A stretch of 64,000 nt of DNA, taken from an uncultured Pelagibacteraceae bacterium. GTDB lineage: Bacteria; Pseudomonadota; Alphaproteobacteria; Pelagibacterales; Pelagibacteraceae. Made by a program: the position numbers and the translations under genes. The notes under the pieces are model-generated. The model did no database searches, was not told where the DNA came from, and worked only from the letters and a program-made list of their open reading frames with translations. The stretch covers positions 41,361 through 105,360 of the forward strand of contig CACKRM010000002.1 of the NCBI GenBank assembly GCA_902602655.1. Reading direction: 5' to 3'. Below, piece by piece: positions 42,385 to 51,612 of this stretch (positions are counted from its first letter, which is position 1; each line of letters opens with the position of its first letter).

Positions 42385-43610
42385 TTTATTTTAAAATTTT
42401 TAATTAAATTTAAAGATGAGTTTATACCATCTTCATGAAACCCGTATCCGAAATAACTACCACAATACCATGTTCTATTTGTTCCCTGAAGTGAATGAAG
42501 TTCTTTTTGCGCTCTTAAAGTTTCTAAATTAAAATAAGGATGGGTGAAATTTAATTTTTTAATTACATACTTATTTTCTATTTCATAAATAGGATTAAGT
42601 GTTAAAAAATAATTTTTATTAGTACTTAAATTTTGTAGTTTATTAAGCCAATATGTTATGCAAGTTTTGTCTACTTTAGAAGTTGAGTTCCAACTTGACC
42701 AAGCTATTTTTCTTTTAGGCATAATTTTATCATCTGAATGCAAAATAGCAGAGTTTGAAACGTAATTAAATTTTCCGAGTATTCTTTTTTCGTCTTTTGA
42801 AGGATTTTTAATTATTCTTAAACTTTCGTCAGCATGTGAAGCTAAAATTACTTGATCATAGTCCAGGTGCTCATTTCCAATTTTTATTTTTACATTTTCA
42901 TCATTTCGATCAATGCTACTAACTTTATAGTTTCTAAAAACTTCTCCGCTAATTTTTTTTATAACTTTGTTTACGTAGGTTCTGCTCCTGTTAGTAATTG
43001 TATACCATTGAGGTCTATTTTTAATCTTAAAAAGACCGTGGTTTTTAAAAAAATTTAAAAAAAGGCTCAACGGCATGTCTTTAGCTTTTTTAAATGGCAT
43101 GGACCAAATTGCGGCAACCATAGGGATTATATGATATTCAATAAAATACTTAGAAAATTTTTCTCTATTAAGATAGTTTCCAAGAGTTTCCCCTTCTAAA
43201 TCTGTTTTTAGCAAGGAAGGGGCATAATTATAAAATGAAATTATTTCTTTTATCATTTTTATAAATTTAAAATTTAAAATATTAAATTTATTAGCAAAAA
43301 GAGTTTTTAAACTACTTCCTCCATACTCTATATTACTGTCTCGTATAGAAACTGAGAATGACATATTACTTTTTTCAAATGGAACATTTAATTCTTTTAA
43401 AAAGTTTATTAAATTAGGGTATGTAAGTTTGTTGAAGACTATAAAACCTAAATCAACTGGAATAGTTTTATTATGATGGTTTATGTTAAAGGTATAAGAA
43501 TGACCCCCAAAATTATCTTCGGCTTCAAATAGGTCTACATAATATTTTTTTGAAAGATAATAAGCGGCTGACAGTCCTGATATACCTGATCCGATTACTG
43601 CAATTCTCAT
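42381..43610 (-). CDS. NAD(P)/FAD-binding amine-oxidase-like protein of the Cfa cluster
   Basis: The 409-residue flavoprotein begins MRIAVIGSGISGLSAAYYLS, has a beta-strand-2 acid in VDLFEAEDNFGGHSYTF, and ends TWYCGSYFGYGFHEDGINSSLNLI, which is typical of the amine-oxidase-like proteins that accompany DUF1365 and Cfa genes. It probably acts as a fatty-acyl desaturase/oxidase or isomerase step on the lipid substrate. It is the first gene of the three overlapping ORFs, and starts only 2 bases after gcvP, so the gcv transcript may read into it. Confidence 0.83.
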   Translation of the reverse strand: MRIAVIGSGISGLSAAYYLSKKYYVDLFEAEDNFGGHSYTFNINHHNKTIPVDLGFIVFNKLTYPNLINFLKELNVPFEKSNMSFSVSIRDSNIEYGGSSLKTLFANKFNILNFKFIKMIKEIISFYNYAPSLLKTDLEGETLGNYLNREKFSKYFIEYHIIPMVAAIWSMPFKKAKDMPLSLFLNFFKNHGLFKIKNRPQWYTITNRSRTYVNKVIKKISGEVFRNYKVSSIDRNDENVKIKIGNEHLDYDQVILASHADESLRIIKNPSKDEKRILGKFNYVSNSAILHSDDKIMPKRKIAWSSWNSTSKVDKTCITYWLNKLQNLSTNKNYFLTLNPIYEIENKYVIKKLNFTHPYFNLETLRAQKELHSLQGTNRTWYCGSYFGYGFHEDGINSSLNLIKNFKIK

Positions 43611-43612
43611 TT

Positions 43613-46480
43613 TTATGCAGCTTCATCTTTATATTCATCCATTGAAGGACATGAGCATACTAAATTTCTATCTCCATAAACATTATCTACTCTAGCTACT
43701 GGTGCCCAATATTTATATTCTTCTAAATATTTTTTCGGAAAAGCTGCCTCTTTCCTAGAATAGGAATGCTTCCACTCATCTGCGGACAATTCTAAATAAG
43801 TATGGGGGGCGTTAATAATAGGGTTGTCGTTTTTTTTAAATTTGCCAGAATCTACTTTGTCTATTTCATCTTTTATACTTAATAAAGCATTACAGAATCT
43901 ATCTATCTCTTCTAAATTCTCACTTTCGGTAGGTTCTATCATGATAGTTCCCGAAACTGGCCACGACATGGTAGGAGCATGGTAACCATAATCAATCAAT
44001 CTTTTTGCTATATCCTCTTCAGATATTCCTGATTTTTCTTTTATAGGTCTTATGTCAATAATACATTCATGAGCTACATTTCCATTTTTCCCAGTGTATA
44101 AAACTTTGTATTTCTTTGATAATTTTTTTGAAATGTAATTTGCGTTTAAAATAGAAACTTGAGAAGCTAATTTTAAACCTTTTGAACCCATCATTTTTAT
44201 ATACATCCAAGAAATGACTAATATACTCGCACTTCCCCAAGGCGAAGCGGAAACAGAGCCAACACCTTTTTTTTGTTTAGAACCATCAAGATGTTGATGA
44301 GTTGGTAAAAAATTTTCTAGGTGTTTTGAGCAAGCTATTGGTCCCATGCCTGGTCCTCCTCCTCCGTGCGGAATACAAAAAGTTTTGTGCAAATTAATAT
44401 GACAAATATCTGGACCAAAATTTCCTGGCTTTGCTATTCCTACAAGAGCATTTAAATTAGCTCCATCCATATAAACTTGACCTCCGTTGGAATGAATGAT
44501 GTCGCAAATTTCAATTATTTTTTCTTCAAAAACTCCATGTGTTGAAGGGTAAGTTACCATTAATGCAGCCAAATCTTTTGAATATTTTTTTGACTTATTT
44601 TTTAAATCTTCTAAGTCTATATTTCCGTTTTCATCACAATTAACTACAACTACTTTCATTCCTGACATTTGTGCACTTGCAGGATTTGTTCCGTGTGCAG
44701 AATTTGGTATTAAACAAATATCTCTGTTAGACTGGTTATTGTTTTTATGAAATGCTCTAATCGTCATCAAACCTGCGTATTCACCTTGCGCTCCTGAATT
44801 TGGTTGAAGAGAAACTGCGTCAAATCCAGTTATTTCTTTAAGATCTCTAATTAAATCTTTAAATAATATTTGATAACCTTTCATTTGACTGATAGGCACA
44901 AAGGGATGAGGAAGAGCAAACTCTTTCCAAGAAATTGGTATCATTTCAGCAGTAGCATTTAACTTCATAGTGCATGAACCAAGTGCGATCATAGATCTAT
45001 TTAAAGCGATATCACTATCCTCAAGTCTTTTTAAATATCTCATCATTTCAGTTTCTGAATGGTATTTGTTAAAAACTGGATGAGTTAGATATTTAGATGA
45101 ACGCAAAAGACTTTTAGGTATGTTTGTTAAATCTACATCAATTGATTTTTTTATCTCTTTTTTTTCACCAAATAATTTAAGTAGTAAGTTAACATGATCG
45201 ATTCTTTTTGCTTCATCAAATGCTATTGATAATTTTTCATCATTCACTTTCCTTAAATTAATTTTTTCAGATATTGCCTTATTGTAAATTTCATTAGTTT
45301 TATCTTTTGTATTAACAGTGACTGTGTCAAAAAATTGATCTGAGTGAAGTTCGTATCCATTTTTTTTTAAGCTGTCCGCAAACACTTTTGCTAATTTTGA
45401 TGTTCTGTTAGCAATTTCTAAAATTCCTTTAGGCCCATGGTAAATTGCATATCCTGCTGAAACTATTGCCAGTAATGCTTGGGCAGTACAAATATTGCTA
45501 GTCGCTTTATCTCTTCTGATGTGTTGCTCTCGAGTTTGAAGAGATAATCTGTAAGCTTTTTTTCCAAAACGATCTACAGAGACACCAATTATTCTACCTG
45601 GCATGGATCTTTTAAATTCTTCTTTTGTTGCAAAAAAAGCTGCATGAGGTCCACCATAACCCATTGGTACGCCAAATCTTTGGGCACTACCAACTGCAAT
45701 ATCTGCTCCAAGTTCGGCTGGTGTCTTAAGTTTTGCTAAAGAAAGGAGGTCACAGATAACAATTGCTTTCCCTCCTTTTTTGTGGATTAAGCTAATTGTC
45801 TCACTTGGATCTATAATTTCTCCAAGTGTATCAGGATAAGCAATTACACCACATATTAATTCACTTTTTATATTTTTTAAAAAATCTTTTTGATTGCCTA
45901 ACACTAGTTCTAGTCCAAAAGGTTCAATCCTAGTTTTTATTAAATCTATAGTTTGAGGATTACATGTGTCAGAAACATAAATCTTTTTTGAGTTATTTTT
46001 ACTTACTCTTTGAGCTAAACCAACTGCTTCAGCTGCGGCTGTAGCTTCATCTAACAATGAAGCATTCGCGATATCCATACCGGTGAAATCTATTACCAAT
46101 TGTTGAAAGTTTAGAAGCATCTCTAACCTACCCTGAGCTACTTCAGGTTGATAAGGTGTATAAGACGTGTACCAACCAGGATTTTCTAAAATATTTCTTA
46201 AAATTACATGGGGAGTAAAACAATTGTAATAGCCCATGCCTATAAAATTTCTATAAGTTTCGTTTTTCAAAGATATTTCTTTAAGTTTTTTCAAAGCCTC
46301 GCTTTCTGAGAGTGAATGGTCAATGTTAAGTTCTTCTTTAAGTAAAATTTTTTCTGGAACAGTGCTTTTAATCAAATTTTCAAGGGACTCATTACCTAGA
46401 TAATCTAAAATTTTAGATTGATCTTTTTTCGAGGTGCCTATGTGTCTTTTTATAAATTCTTCTGAAGTATCATCAATCAT
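43613..46480 (-). CDS. gcvP: Glycine dehydrogenase (decarboxylating), P-protein
   Basis: GcvP is the PLP enzyme that decarboxylates glycine and passes the aminomethyl group to lipoyl-GcvH. This is the single-chain 955-residue form, with N- and C-terminal halves equal to the GcvPA and GcvPB subunits of other bacteria. The PLP lysine is in CHINLHKTFCIPHGGGGPGMGPI (in part). Other motifs are FIGMGYYNCFTPHVILRN, ASLLDEATAAAEA and MIEPTESENLEEID. Its start overlaps the gcvH stop by one base, and all three gcv genes are under the tandem riboswitch. Glycine to serine conversion suits the SAR11 need for glycine. Confidence 0.96.
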   Translation of the reverse strand: MIDDTSEEFIKRHIGTSKKDQSKILDYLGNESLENLIKSTVPEKILLKEELNIDHSLSESEALKKLKEISLKNETYRNFIGMGYYNCFTPHVILRNILENPGWYTSYTPYQPEVAQGRLEMLLNFQQLVIDFTGMDIANASLLDEATAAAEAVGLAQRVSKNNSKKIYVSDTCNPQTIDLIKTRIEPFGLELVLGNQKDFLKNIKSELICGVIAYPDTLGEIIDPSETISLIHKKGGKAIVICDLLSLAKLKTPAELGADIAVGSAQRFGVPMGYGGPHAAFFATKEEFKRSMPGRIIGVSVDRFGKKAYRLSLQTREQHIRRDKATSNICTAQALLAIVSAGYAIYHGPKGILEIANRTSKLAKVFADSLKKNGYELHSDQFFDTVTVNTKDKTNEIYNKAISEKINLRKVNDEKLSIAFDEAKRIDHVNLLLKLFGEKKEIKKSIDVDLTNIPKSLLRSSKYLTHPVFNKYHSETEMMRYLKRLEDSDIALNRSMIALGSCTMKLNATAEMIPISWKEFALPHPFVPISQMKGYQILFKDLIRDLKEITGFDAVSLQPNSGAQGEYAGLMTIRAFHKNNNQSNRDICLIPNSAHGTNPASAQMSGMKVVVVNCDENGNIDLEDLKNKSKKYSKDLAALMVTYPSTHGVFEEKIIEICDIIHSNGGQVYMDGANLNALVGIAKPGNFGPDICHINLHKTFCIPHGGGGPGMGPIACSKHLENFLPTHQHLDGSKQKKGVGSVSASPWGSASILVISWMYIKMMGSKGLKLASQVSILNANYISKKLSKKYKVLYTGKNGNVAHECIIDIRPIKEKSGISEEDIAKRLIDYGYHAPTMSWPVSGTIMIEPTESENLEEIDRFCNALLSIKDEIDKVDSGKFKKNDNPIINAPHTYLELSADEWKHSYSRKEAAFPKKYLEEYKYWAPVARVDNVYGDRNLVCSCPSMDEYKDEAA

Positions 46481-46863
46481 TAACTAGGATTCTCCTTTGT
46501 AAACTTTTCATAATCATCTTTTGACATAAGTTCGTTTAATTGTAATTTGTCTTTTACCTTAATTTTAAAAAACCAGCCTTCGCCCTCAGGATCTGCATTC
46601 ACTTTGGATGGGTCATTAACAATGGCTTGGTTACCTTCTAAAACTTCACCAGAAACTGGCGAATAAACATCGCTTGCAGCTTTAGTAGACTCTACTATCG
46701 CAGTTTGACCTTTTGCTTCAACATTTTTCCCTTTTTCAGGCACTTCAACAAACACGATGTCTCCTAACATTTCAGTCGCATGTTTTGTAATCCCTACAGT
46801 AGCTGTCTCATCATTGTTCATTTGTATCCATTCATGATTTTTCGAAAATTTTTTTTCTTCCAT
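46480..46863 (-). CDS. gcvH: Glycine cleavage system H protein
   Basis: The 127-residue carrier has the lipoyl-lysine K61 in [20 protein letters not shown], the strands [16 protein letters not shown] near the N-terminus and [16 protein letters not shown]. It shuttles the aminomethyl group between GcvP, GcvT and the dihydrolipoyl dehydrogenase. It is separated from gcvT by 11 bases and overlaps gcvP by one base. Confidence 0.95.
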   Translation of the reverse strand: MEEKKFSKNHEWIQMNNDETATVGITKHATEMLGDIVFVEVPEKGKNVEAKGQTAIVESTKAASDVYSPVSGEVLEGNQAIVNDPSKVNADPEGEGWFFKIKVKDKLQLNELMSKDDYEKFTKENPS

Positions 46864-46874
46864 TTATTCTCCTT

Positions 46875-47963
46875 TTATCTCACATAGTTTTTTTTATAAA
46901 ATGGTAGTTTTGAAACTACAGCATCGTATTTTTTTCCTCTTATTTCTAAAATAATTTTGCTATCAATTTTAGAAAATTTATTTTTAACATAACCCATCGC
47001 AACTGGGCTTTGTACACTTGGCCCAAACGTTCCACTGGTAATTATGCCTATTTCCTCATCTGAAGATGAAAATATCTTTGTGCCTTCTCTAGCTATTATT
47101 TTGCCTAAAGGTTTGATACCTACTCTAATTTTTGAAACTCCATTTTGTAAATCATCTTTGATTTTTTCCCAGCCTTTAAAGCCTCCTTCTTCCCTTCTTC
47201 TTTTTGAAATAGCCCACTTTAAATTTGCTTGAATAGGATTAATATCTTGATTTAATTCGTGTCCATATAAACACAAACCAGCTTCTAATCTTAATGTATC
47301 CCTGGCTCCAAGGCCTATTGGTTTGGCACCTTTTTCCGAAAGAGTCTTAGTAAAATTTTCCACTTTAGTATTTGGAACAGAAATTTCGAAACCATCTTCC
47401 CCAGTATAACCTGACCGAGTTATATAAATCTTCTCTCCTTTATATTCAAAATAGCCGCCATTCATAAATTTAAGTTGCTTTACATTCTTTATAATAGACT
47501 CCAAAATAGACTCGGATTTTGGACCTTGAAGAGCAATAAGAGATAGGTCGCTTCTTAGTTCATATTGACTTTCTGAATTTAAACATTTTGATATTTCTTT
47601 GATGTCATTGTCTTTACAGGCTGCATTCAATATAATATTAAAACCACCTTTTACTCGAGTAATAATAAGATCGTCTATCACTCCGCCTTTATCATTTATC
47701 AAGAATGAATACTTAGATTGATTTATTTTAATTTCTTTAAAATCTAAAGGAATAATTTTTTCTAAACTTTGTTCAGATGATTTATTATCAGTTACAAAAA
47801 ATTGCCCCATATGAGAGACATCGAAAAAACCTGCGGACTGTCTTGTACTTATATGTTCTTTAACTATTCCCTCTTTATATTGAATAGGCATTTCATAACC
47901 AGCAAATGATACAAATTTTGCCCCTAAATTTTTATGAAAATTGTATAAAGCAGTTTTTTCCAT
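46875..47963 (-). CDS. gcvT: Glycine cleavage system aminomethyltransferase (T protein)
   Basis: The listed ORF starts at 47996, but that lies within the riboswitch. The ATG at 47963 begins MEKTALYNFHKNLGAKFVSFAGYEMPIQY (in part), a standard GcvT start, giving 362 residues. The folate-binding ARDTLRLEAGLCLYGHEL and TRSGYTGEDGFEISVP motifs are present. GcvT transfers the one-carbon unit to tetrahydrofolate and frees ammonia. The start codon is immediately after riboswitch aptamer 2, so ligand binding likely controls translation of this gene directly. Confidence 0.95.
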   Translation of the reverse strand: MEKTALYNFHKNLGAKFVSFAGYEMPIQYKEGIVKEHISTRQSAGFFDVSHMGQFFVTDNKSSEQSLEKIIPLDFKEIKINQSKYSFLINDKGGVIDDLIITRVKGGFNIILNAACKDNDIKEISKCLNSESQYELRSDLSLIALQGPKSESILESIIKNVKQLKFMNGGYFEYKGEKIYITRSGYTGEDGFEISVPNTKVENFTKTLSEKGAKPIGLGARDTLRLEAGLCLYGHELNQDINPIQANLKWAISKRRREEGGFKGWEKIKDDLQNGVSKIRVGIKPLGKIIAREGTKIFSSSDEEIGIITSGTFGPSVQSPVAMGYVKNKFSKIDSKIILEIRGKKYDAVVSKLPFYKKNYVR

Positions 47964-47966
47964 TTT

Positions 47967-48148
47967 GTAATAACCCTTCTTTTCCCCATCTGTCAAAGAA
48001 CCTGAGAGATTTACCCCTTCGGTGAGGCCTAAGCCTGCTTTCCAGAGTTATTACGATAACGGTCCTTTTGCCTGAGAGTTTCCGGGGAGGTTGCTCCTTC
48101 GGCCAGAATAATACAACTTTATTTTTGTTTCTTCTTGTCTCCCGTTAT
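47967..48148 (-). promoter_or_regulatory. Tandem glycine riboswitch upstream of gcvT
   Basis: On the minus strand two glycine aptamers follow one another. Aptamer 1 (48056-48148) has P1 ATAACGG/CCGTTAT, CCGAAGGAGCAA and CTCTCAGGCAAAAGGAC; aptamer 2 (47967-48054) has P1 GTAATAA/TTATTAC, ACCGAAGGGGTAAA and CTCTCAGG. These are the conserved sequences of the glycine riboswitch. P1 of aptamer 2 ends three bases before the gcvT ATG, so glycine-stabilised folding affects ribosome access, or the stem reports to a translational switch. The remaining leader (48149-48315, 167 bases) is AT-rich, holds the promoter and shows an 11-base direct repeat (AAAGGTTGAAT) twice. Confidence 0.92.
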
Positions 48149-48315
48149 AATTAGATTCTATTTAATCTTTACTAAAAAATCAATAGTAAGAAAGGTTGAA
48201 TATTAAATAGTTTGCCTATTTATTTCTACAGAAAACAATAAAAGGTTGAATTTCACCTACATAATTCTTCTAAATAAAGTAATTTAAAAAAATAACGAGA
48301 AATTAATCATTTTTT

Positions 48316-49179
48316 TTATTCAATATATTTACTTCTATCTAAACTTTTAACAACTACTGCTGTTACAATCATAAATCCAGCAATAAAAACACTAACAGGT
48401 GGTATTTCAGTAAAAATTATCCAGCCCCAAATAGGACCAAAAATACTTTCAGTAAGCATTAATAATCCCACTGTTGCTGCAGGCGTAGTTCGAGAACCAA
48501 TTGTCACAAAAATAAAACCAAATGCTAATTGAGGCACGCCCAAAAGAAAAGCTAAACCTAAATCTTTGTAGGAAATAATTATATTTTCAGACAAAATAAA
48601 TCCGTATATAGCACTTAAGATTCCTGAATAAAAAATAGCCGGTATCATATCTAATTTTGGGTTTTTTCTTATAAAAATAATTAAAATAGAAAAATTTATC
48701 GGTATCAAAAGTGCAGCTAAATTTCCAATCAATGATCCAGAAGAAACAGAATCACCAATCATTAATATAACTCCTGACATTGCTAAAAAAATTGCGAAAG
48801 AGCTTCTAAGAGAAATTTTTTCTTTAAGAAAAAAATAGCCGAATACAGCTAAAAATAAAGTCTGTGTGCTTATGATAAAAACAACATTTGCTATAGTAGT
48901 TTCTGTCATAGCAAATATATAACCAACAAAACTAAATGATAAAAACAACCCTCCAAAAACTCCAGGCAAACCTGATCTCTTAACTATATTAAATGCTTCT
49001 TTTTTATATGTTAAAATTAAAAAAACTATTAATGCTAATATAAAAAAAACAGATCTCCAAAAAAGTATTTGCCAAGGATTAGAGGTCTCAAAAGATCTAA
49101 TAATAGGACCACCAAAACTTAAACAAAAACCTGCTAGAAGGCATAAGATGTATCCTGGTGTCTTGTAAACAAAATTCAT
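48316..49179 (-). CDS. DMT-superfamily (EamA) transporter
   Basis: The 287-residue protein has ten membrane helices in two EamA repeats. Indicators include FCLSFGGPIIRSFE at helix 1, NPWQILFWRSVFFILALIVFL (in part), and in the second repeat GILSAIYGFILSE and SIFGPIWGWIIFTEIPP, the typical ending. It exports small metabolites such as amino acids. It is directly after pxpC with no intergenic space, so it probably belongs to the 5-oxoproline cluster and may carry its product or a related amino acid. Confidence 0.86.
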   Translation of the reverse strand: MNFVYKTPGYILCLLAGFCLSFGGPIIRSFETSNPWQILFWRSVFFILALIVFLILTYKKEAFNIVKRSGLPGVFGGLFLSFSFVGYIFAMTETTIANVVFIISTQTLFLAVFGYFFLKEKISLRSSFAIFLAMSGVILMIGDSVSSGSLIGNLAALLIPINFSILIIFIRKNPKLDMIPAIFYSGILSAIYGFILSENIIISYKDLGLAFLLGVPQLAFGFIFVTIGSRTTPAATVGLLMLTESIFGPIWGWIIFTEIPPVSVFIAGFMIVTAVVVKSLDRSKYIE

Positions 49180-50112
49180 TTAAATATTTTTAATTTTTTG
49201 AATGTATTGATTAAATGCTTCTTCGGCTACTAACAAATCGACCAATTTGAATTTTATTTTTGTTCCTGGCTTTTTTTGAACTAATTTATCATAGTCGGCT
49301 GTAATAATATTTGCAATTTTTGGGTAGCCTCCAATAGTAGGATGATCAGATAATAAAATGATAGGTTTTCCATCTCCTGGGACTTGTATAGATCCTTTAG
49401 TAATACCTTCAGATTTTATGTTTTTACTGACTTGATTTTCAATTTTCCCGCCTTCTAATCTCATTCCCATACGATCTGTAAGTCTAGTAATTTCAAATTC
49501 ATTTGAAAAAAAATCTTCCTTGCTTTTGTTCGAAAAATAATCAAATTGTAATCCTTTCATTGCTCTTATTGTGTTATCTTTATCAAAATCAAATTGAATG
49601 AATTTTTCTTTAACTAATAAATTAGATTTGTTAAAAAAAATTTTATCGTCAATATGTAATTTTTCTCCTTTGTTTGGACCAATTTTTGCTTTTATCAAAG
49701 TAGAGACGCTTCCTTTAAATTCATTTAGTTTAAAACCTCCTGAGATTGAAATGTAACCATAAACAGAATCTATTGTTGAAAGAATATCTATCTTTTCTCC
49801 ATCGGAGATTTTAAAACTTTGATTTGGCGTACCTTTCTTTTTTTCTTCATTTTTATCAATGATATTAAAGTTAACTTTTCCTGATACAGCTATCATTTTT
49901 GATTCTCCAACAAATTCAAGCAGAGGTCCTTGGTAAGCAAATTCCAGAGCTCCTTCTGAAATTTTATTGCCAACTAATTTATTCGAAATTGAAAATGATA
50001 ACCTGTCCATACATCCGCTTGCCACAATCCCAAGATGTTGTAAATGAAATCTTCCCAAATCTTGGAATGTCGAATTTATACCAGGTCTTAAAACTTTAAA
50101 GTAATTACTCAT
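49180..50112 (-). CDS. pxpC: 5-oxoprolinase subunit C (biotin-dependent carboxylase-like AHS2)
   Basis: The 310-residue protein is an AHS2/KipA-type subunit: YFKVLRPGINSTFQDLGRFH, LSFSISNKLVGNKISEGALEFAYQGP (in part), GYISISGGFKL and GSIQVPGDGKPIILLSDHPTIGGYPKIA (in part). With PxpA and PxpB it forms the ATP-dependent enzyme converting 5-oxoproline (pyroglutamate) to glutamate. It overlaps pxpB by 8 bases. Confidence 0.9.
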   Translation of the reverse strand: MSNYFKVLRPGINSTFQDLGRFHLQHLGIVASGCMDRLSFSISNKLVGNKISEGALEFAYQGPLLEFVGESKMIAVSGKVNFNIIDKNEEKKKGTPNQSFKISDGEKIDILSTIDSVYGYISISGGFKLNEFKGSVSTLIKAKIGPNKGEKLHIDDKIFFNKSNLLVKEKFIQFDFDKDNTIRAMKGLQFDYFSNKSKEDFFSNEFEITRLTDRMGMRLEGGKIENQVSKNIKSEGITKGSIQVPGDGKPIILLSDHPTIGGYPKIANIITADYDKLVQKKPGTKIKFKLVDLLVAEEAFNQYIQKIKNI

Positions 50113-50794
50113 TTTTAAAAGATAATAGCTCTTTCTTTGTTATAGATTTAAATTTTACTGTATCCCCGGGCAACAGTAAGCTTGTATTTTTTTTATTAAT
50201 ATTAAATAAATCTAATGGGGTTTTTCCTATTATGTTCCAGCCACCAGGACTTTCAAAAGTATAAATAGTACAGAACTTCTCAACTATACCCACCGATCCT
50301 TTTTTAATTTTAACTCTAGGGGTGTCTAGTCGATCATGATACAAATTTTTATTTAAATCACCAAGAAAAGGTTGTCCTGGAACAAAACCAATCATATAAA
50401 CAAAAAAATCTGTTTTTAGATGACTTTCTGTAATTTCTTTAAAAGTTAATTTGGTTTTTTCCTCTAACCTTTTTACGTCCAAAGCAAATTCTTCATCGTA
50501 ACATATCGGGATTTCTATAATTTTATTTTTTTCTGATAAAATTGTTTTAGAAAAGTCATTACTTTTGATAAATTCTATAATTTCATTGGATTTAATATCT
50601 ACTAAATCAAAATTAATTATTAATTTATTATAAGATGGAGTGTAGTTTAAAATTCCTTTAATTTTTTCATTTTTGACTGACTCCTGTATAAAATTAAAAA
50701 GCTTAATAACCTCTTTATTGGTTTTTTTGTTAACTTCGTCACCAAAATCACATGAGATGCCGCAGTCTCCAATATTGCTTATTTTTTTTAACAT
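50105..50794 (-). CDS. pxpB: 5-oxoprolinase subunit B (AHS1/KipI-like)
   Basis: The 229-residue protein carries AHS1 motifs: IPICYDEEFALDVKRLEEKTKL (in part), FFVYMIGFVPGQPFLGDLN, DRLDTPRVKIKKGSVGIVEKFCTIYTFESPGGWNIIGKTP (in part). It is the PxpB subunit acting with PxpC in 5-oxoproline hydrolysis. It is the first gene on the minus strand and shares a 37-base gap with the divergent pxpA, giving a compact two-way promoter. Confidence 0.9.
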   Translation of the reverse strand: MLKKISNIGDCGISCDFGDEVNKKTNKEVIKLFNFIQESVKNEKIKGILNYTPSYNKLIINFDLVDIKSNEIIEFIKSNDFSKTILSEKNKIIEIPICYDEEFALDVKRLEEKTKLTFKEITESHLKTDFFVYMIGFVPGQPFLGDLNKNLYHDRLDTPRVKIKKGSVGIVEKFCTIYTFESPGGWNIIGKTPLDLFNINKKNTSLLLPGDTVKFKSITKKELLSFKNE

Positions 50795-50831
50795 AAATTG
50801 CTATAATAGATATTATATAATGAATTAAAAT

Positions 50832-51605
50832 ATGGAAATTAATATTAACTGTGATCTTGGTGAAACATCAAAATTCTGTTCAACAGAAAATGACCCATTA
50901 CTTTTAAGTATTGTAAATTCAGCTAACATCGCTTGTGGTTATCACGCAGGAGATAAACCTACAATGAAAAAAACGGTGGAAATTTCAAAAAAAAATGGTG
51001 TAAGTATTGGAGCGCATCCATCTTTTAATGATCCAGAGAATTTTGGAAGAAAAAGAATAAATTTATCCGACAAAGAAATAAATAAACTAATTATTGATCA
51101 AATAAACATTTTGTCAGAAATAGCAAAAGAAAATTCTATAAATGTGACACATGTTAAACCTCATGGTGCTTTAAATAATATGGCTTGTGAAAATTTTGAT
51201 TTAGCAAACACTATTGCAAAGTCAATAATGCAAGTAAATAAAGAATTAATTTTTTTAGTTCCGACTGGGTCTGAGATGGAAAAAGCAGCTAAGAAGCTAG
51301 ATATGAAAATAGCAGCTGAAATTTTTGCCGACAGAAACTATGAAGATGATGGCAATTTAGTTTCACGTTCAAAATCTAATGCATTAATAACTGATCCCGA
51401 AATTGCAAAAAAACACGTAATTAAAATGGTTAAAAATCAAGCTTTAAATTGTTTATCGGGTAAACAAATTTCGTGTGCTATAGACTCAATTTGTGTTCAT
51501 GGCGATGGAAAAAGCGCAGTAAAGACTGCAATTGAAATTAGGGATGGTCTTTTAAAAGCAGGTGTGACTTTAAAACCATTGGATAAATTAAAAAAATTTG
51601 CATAA
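50832..51605 (+). CDS. pxpA: 5-oxoprolinase subunit A (LamB/YcsF family)
   Basis: The 257-residue protein has the LamB/YcsF pattern: INCDLGETSKFCSTENDPLL, SANIACGYHAGDKPTMKKTV, GAHPSFNDPENFGRK and HVKPHGALNNMACE, ending in CVHGDGKSAVKTAIEIRDGL. It is the subunit that binds and cleaves the 5-oxoproline ring. In many bacteria pxpA, B and C lie in one operon; here A is divergent from BC. Confidence 0.92.
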   Translation: MEININCDLGETSKFCSTENDPLLLSIVNSANIACGYHAGDKPTMKKTVEISKKNGVSIGAHPSFNDPENFGRKRINLSDKEINKLIIDQINILSEIAKENSINVTHVKPHGALNNMACENFDLANTIAKSIMQVNKELIFLVPTGSEMEKAAKKLDMKIAAEIFADRNYEDDGNLVSRSKSNALITDPEIAKKHVIKMVKNQALNCLSGKQISCAIDSICVHGDGKSAVKTAIEIRDGLLKAGVTLKPLDKLKKFA

Positions 51606-51612
51606 AGAAATA

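Noticed and set aside
46875-47996. gcvT start at 47996
   Set aside because: That start lies in glycine aptamer 2; ATG at 47963 gives the standard N-terminus.
48149-48315. 11-base direct repeats (AAAGGTTGAAT) as an operator array
   Set aside because: Only two copies about 50 bases apart in AT-rich DNA; too little to claim regulation.
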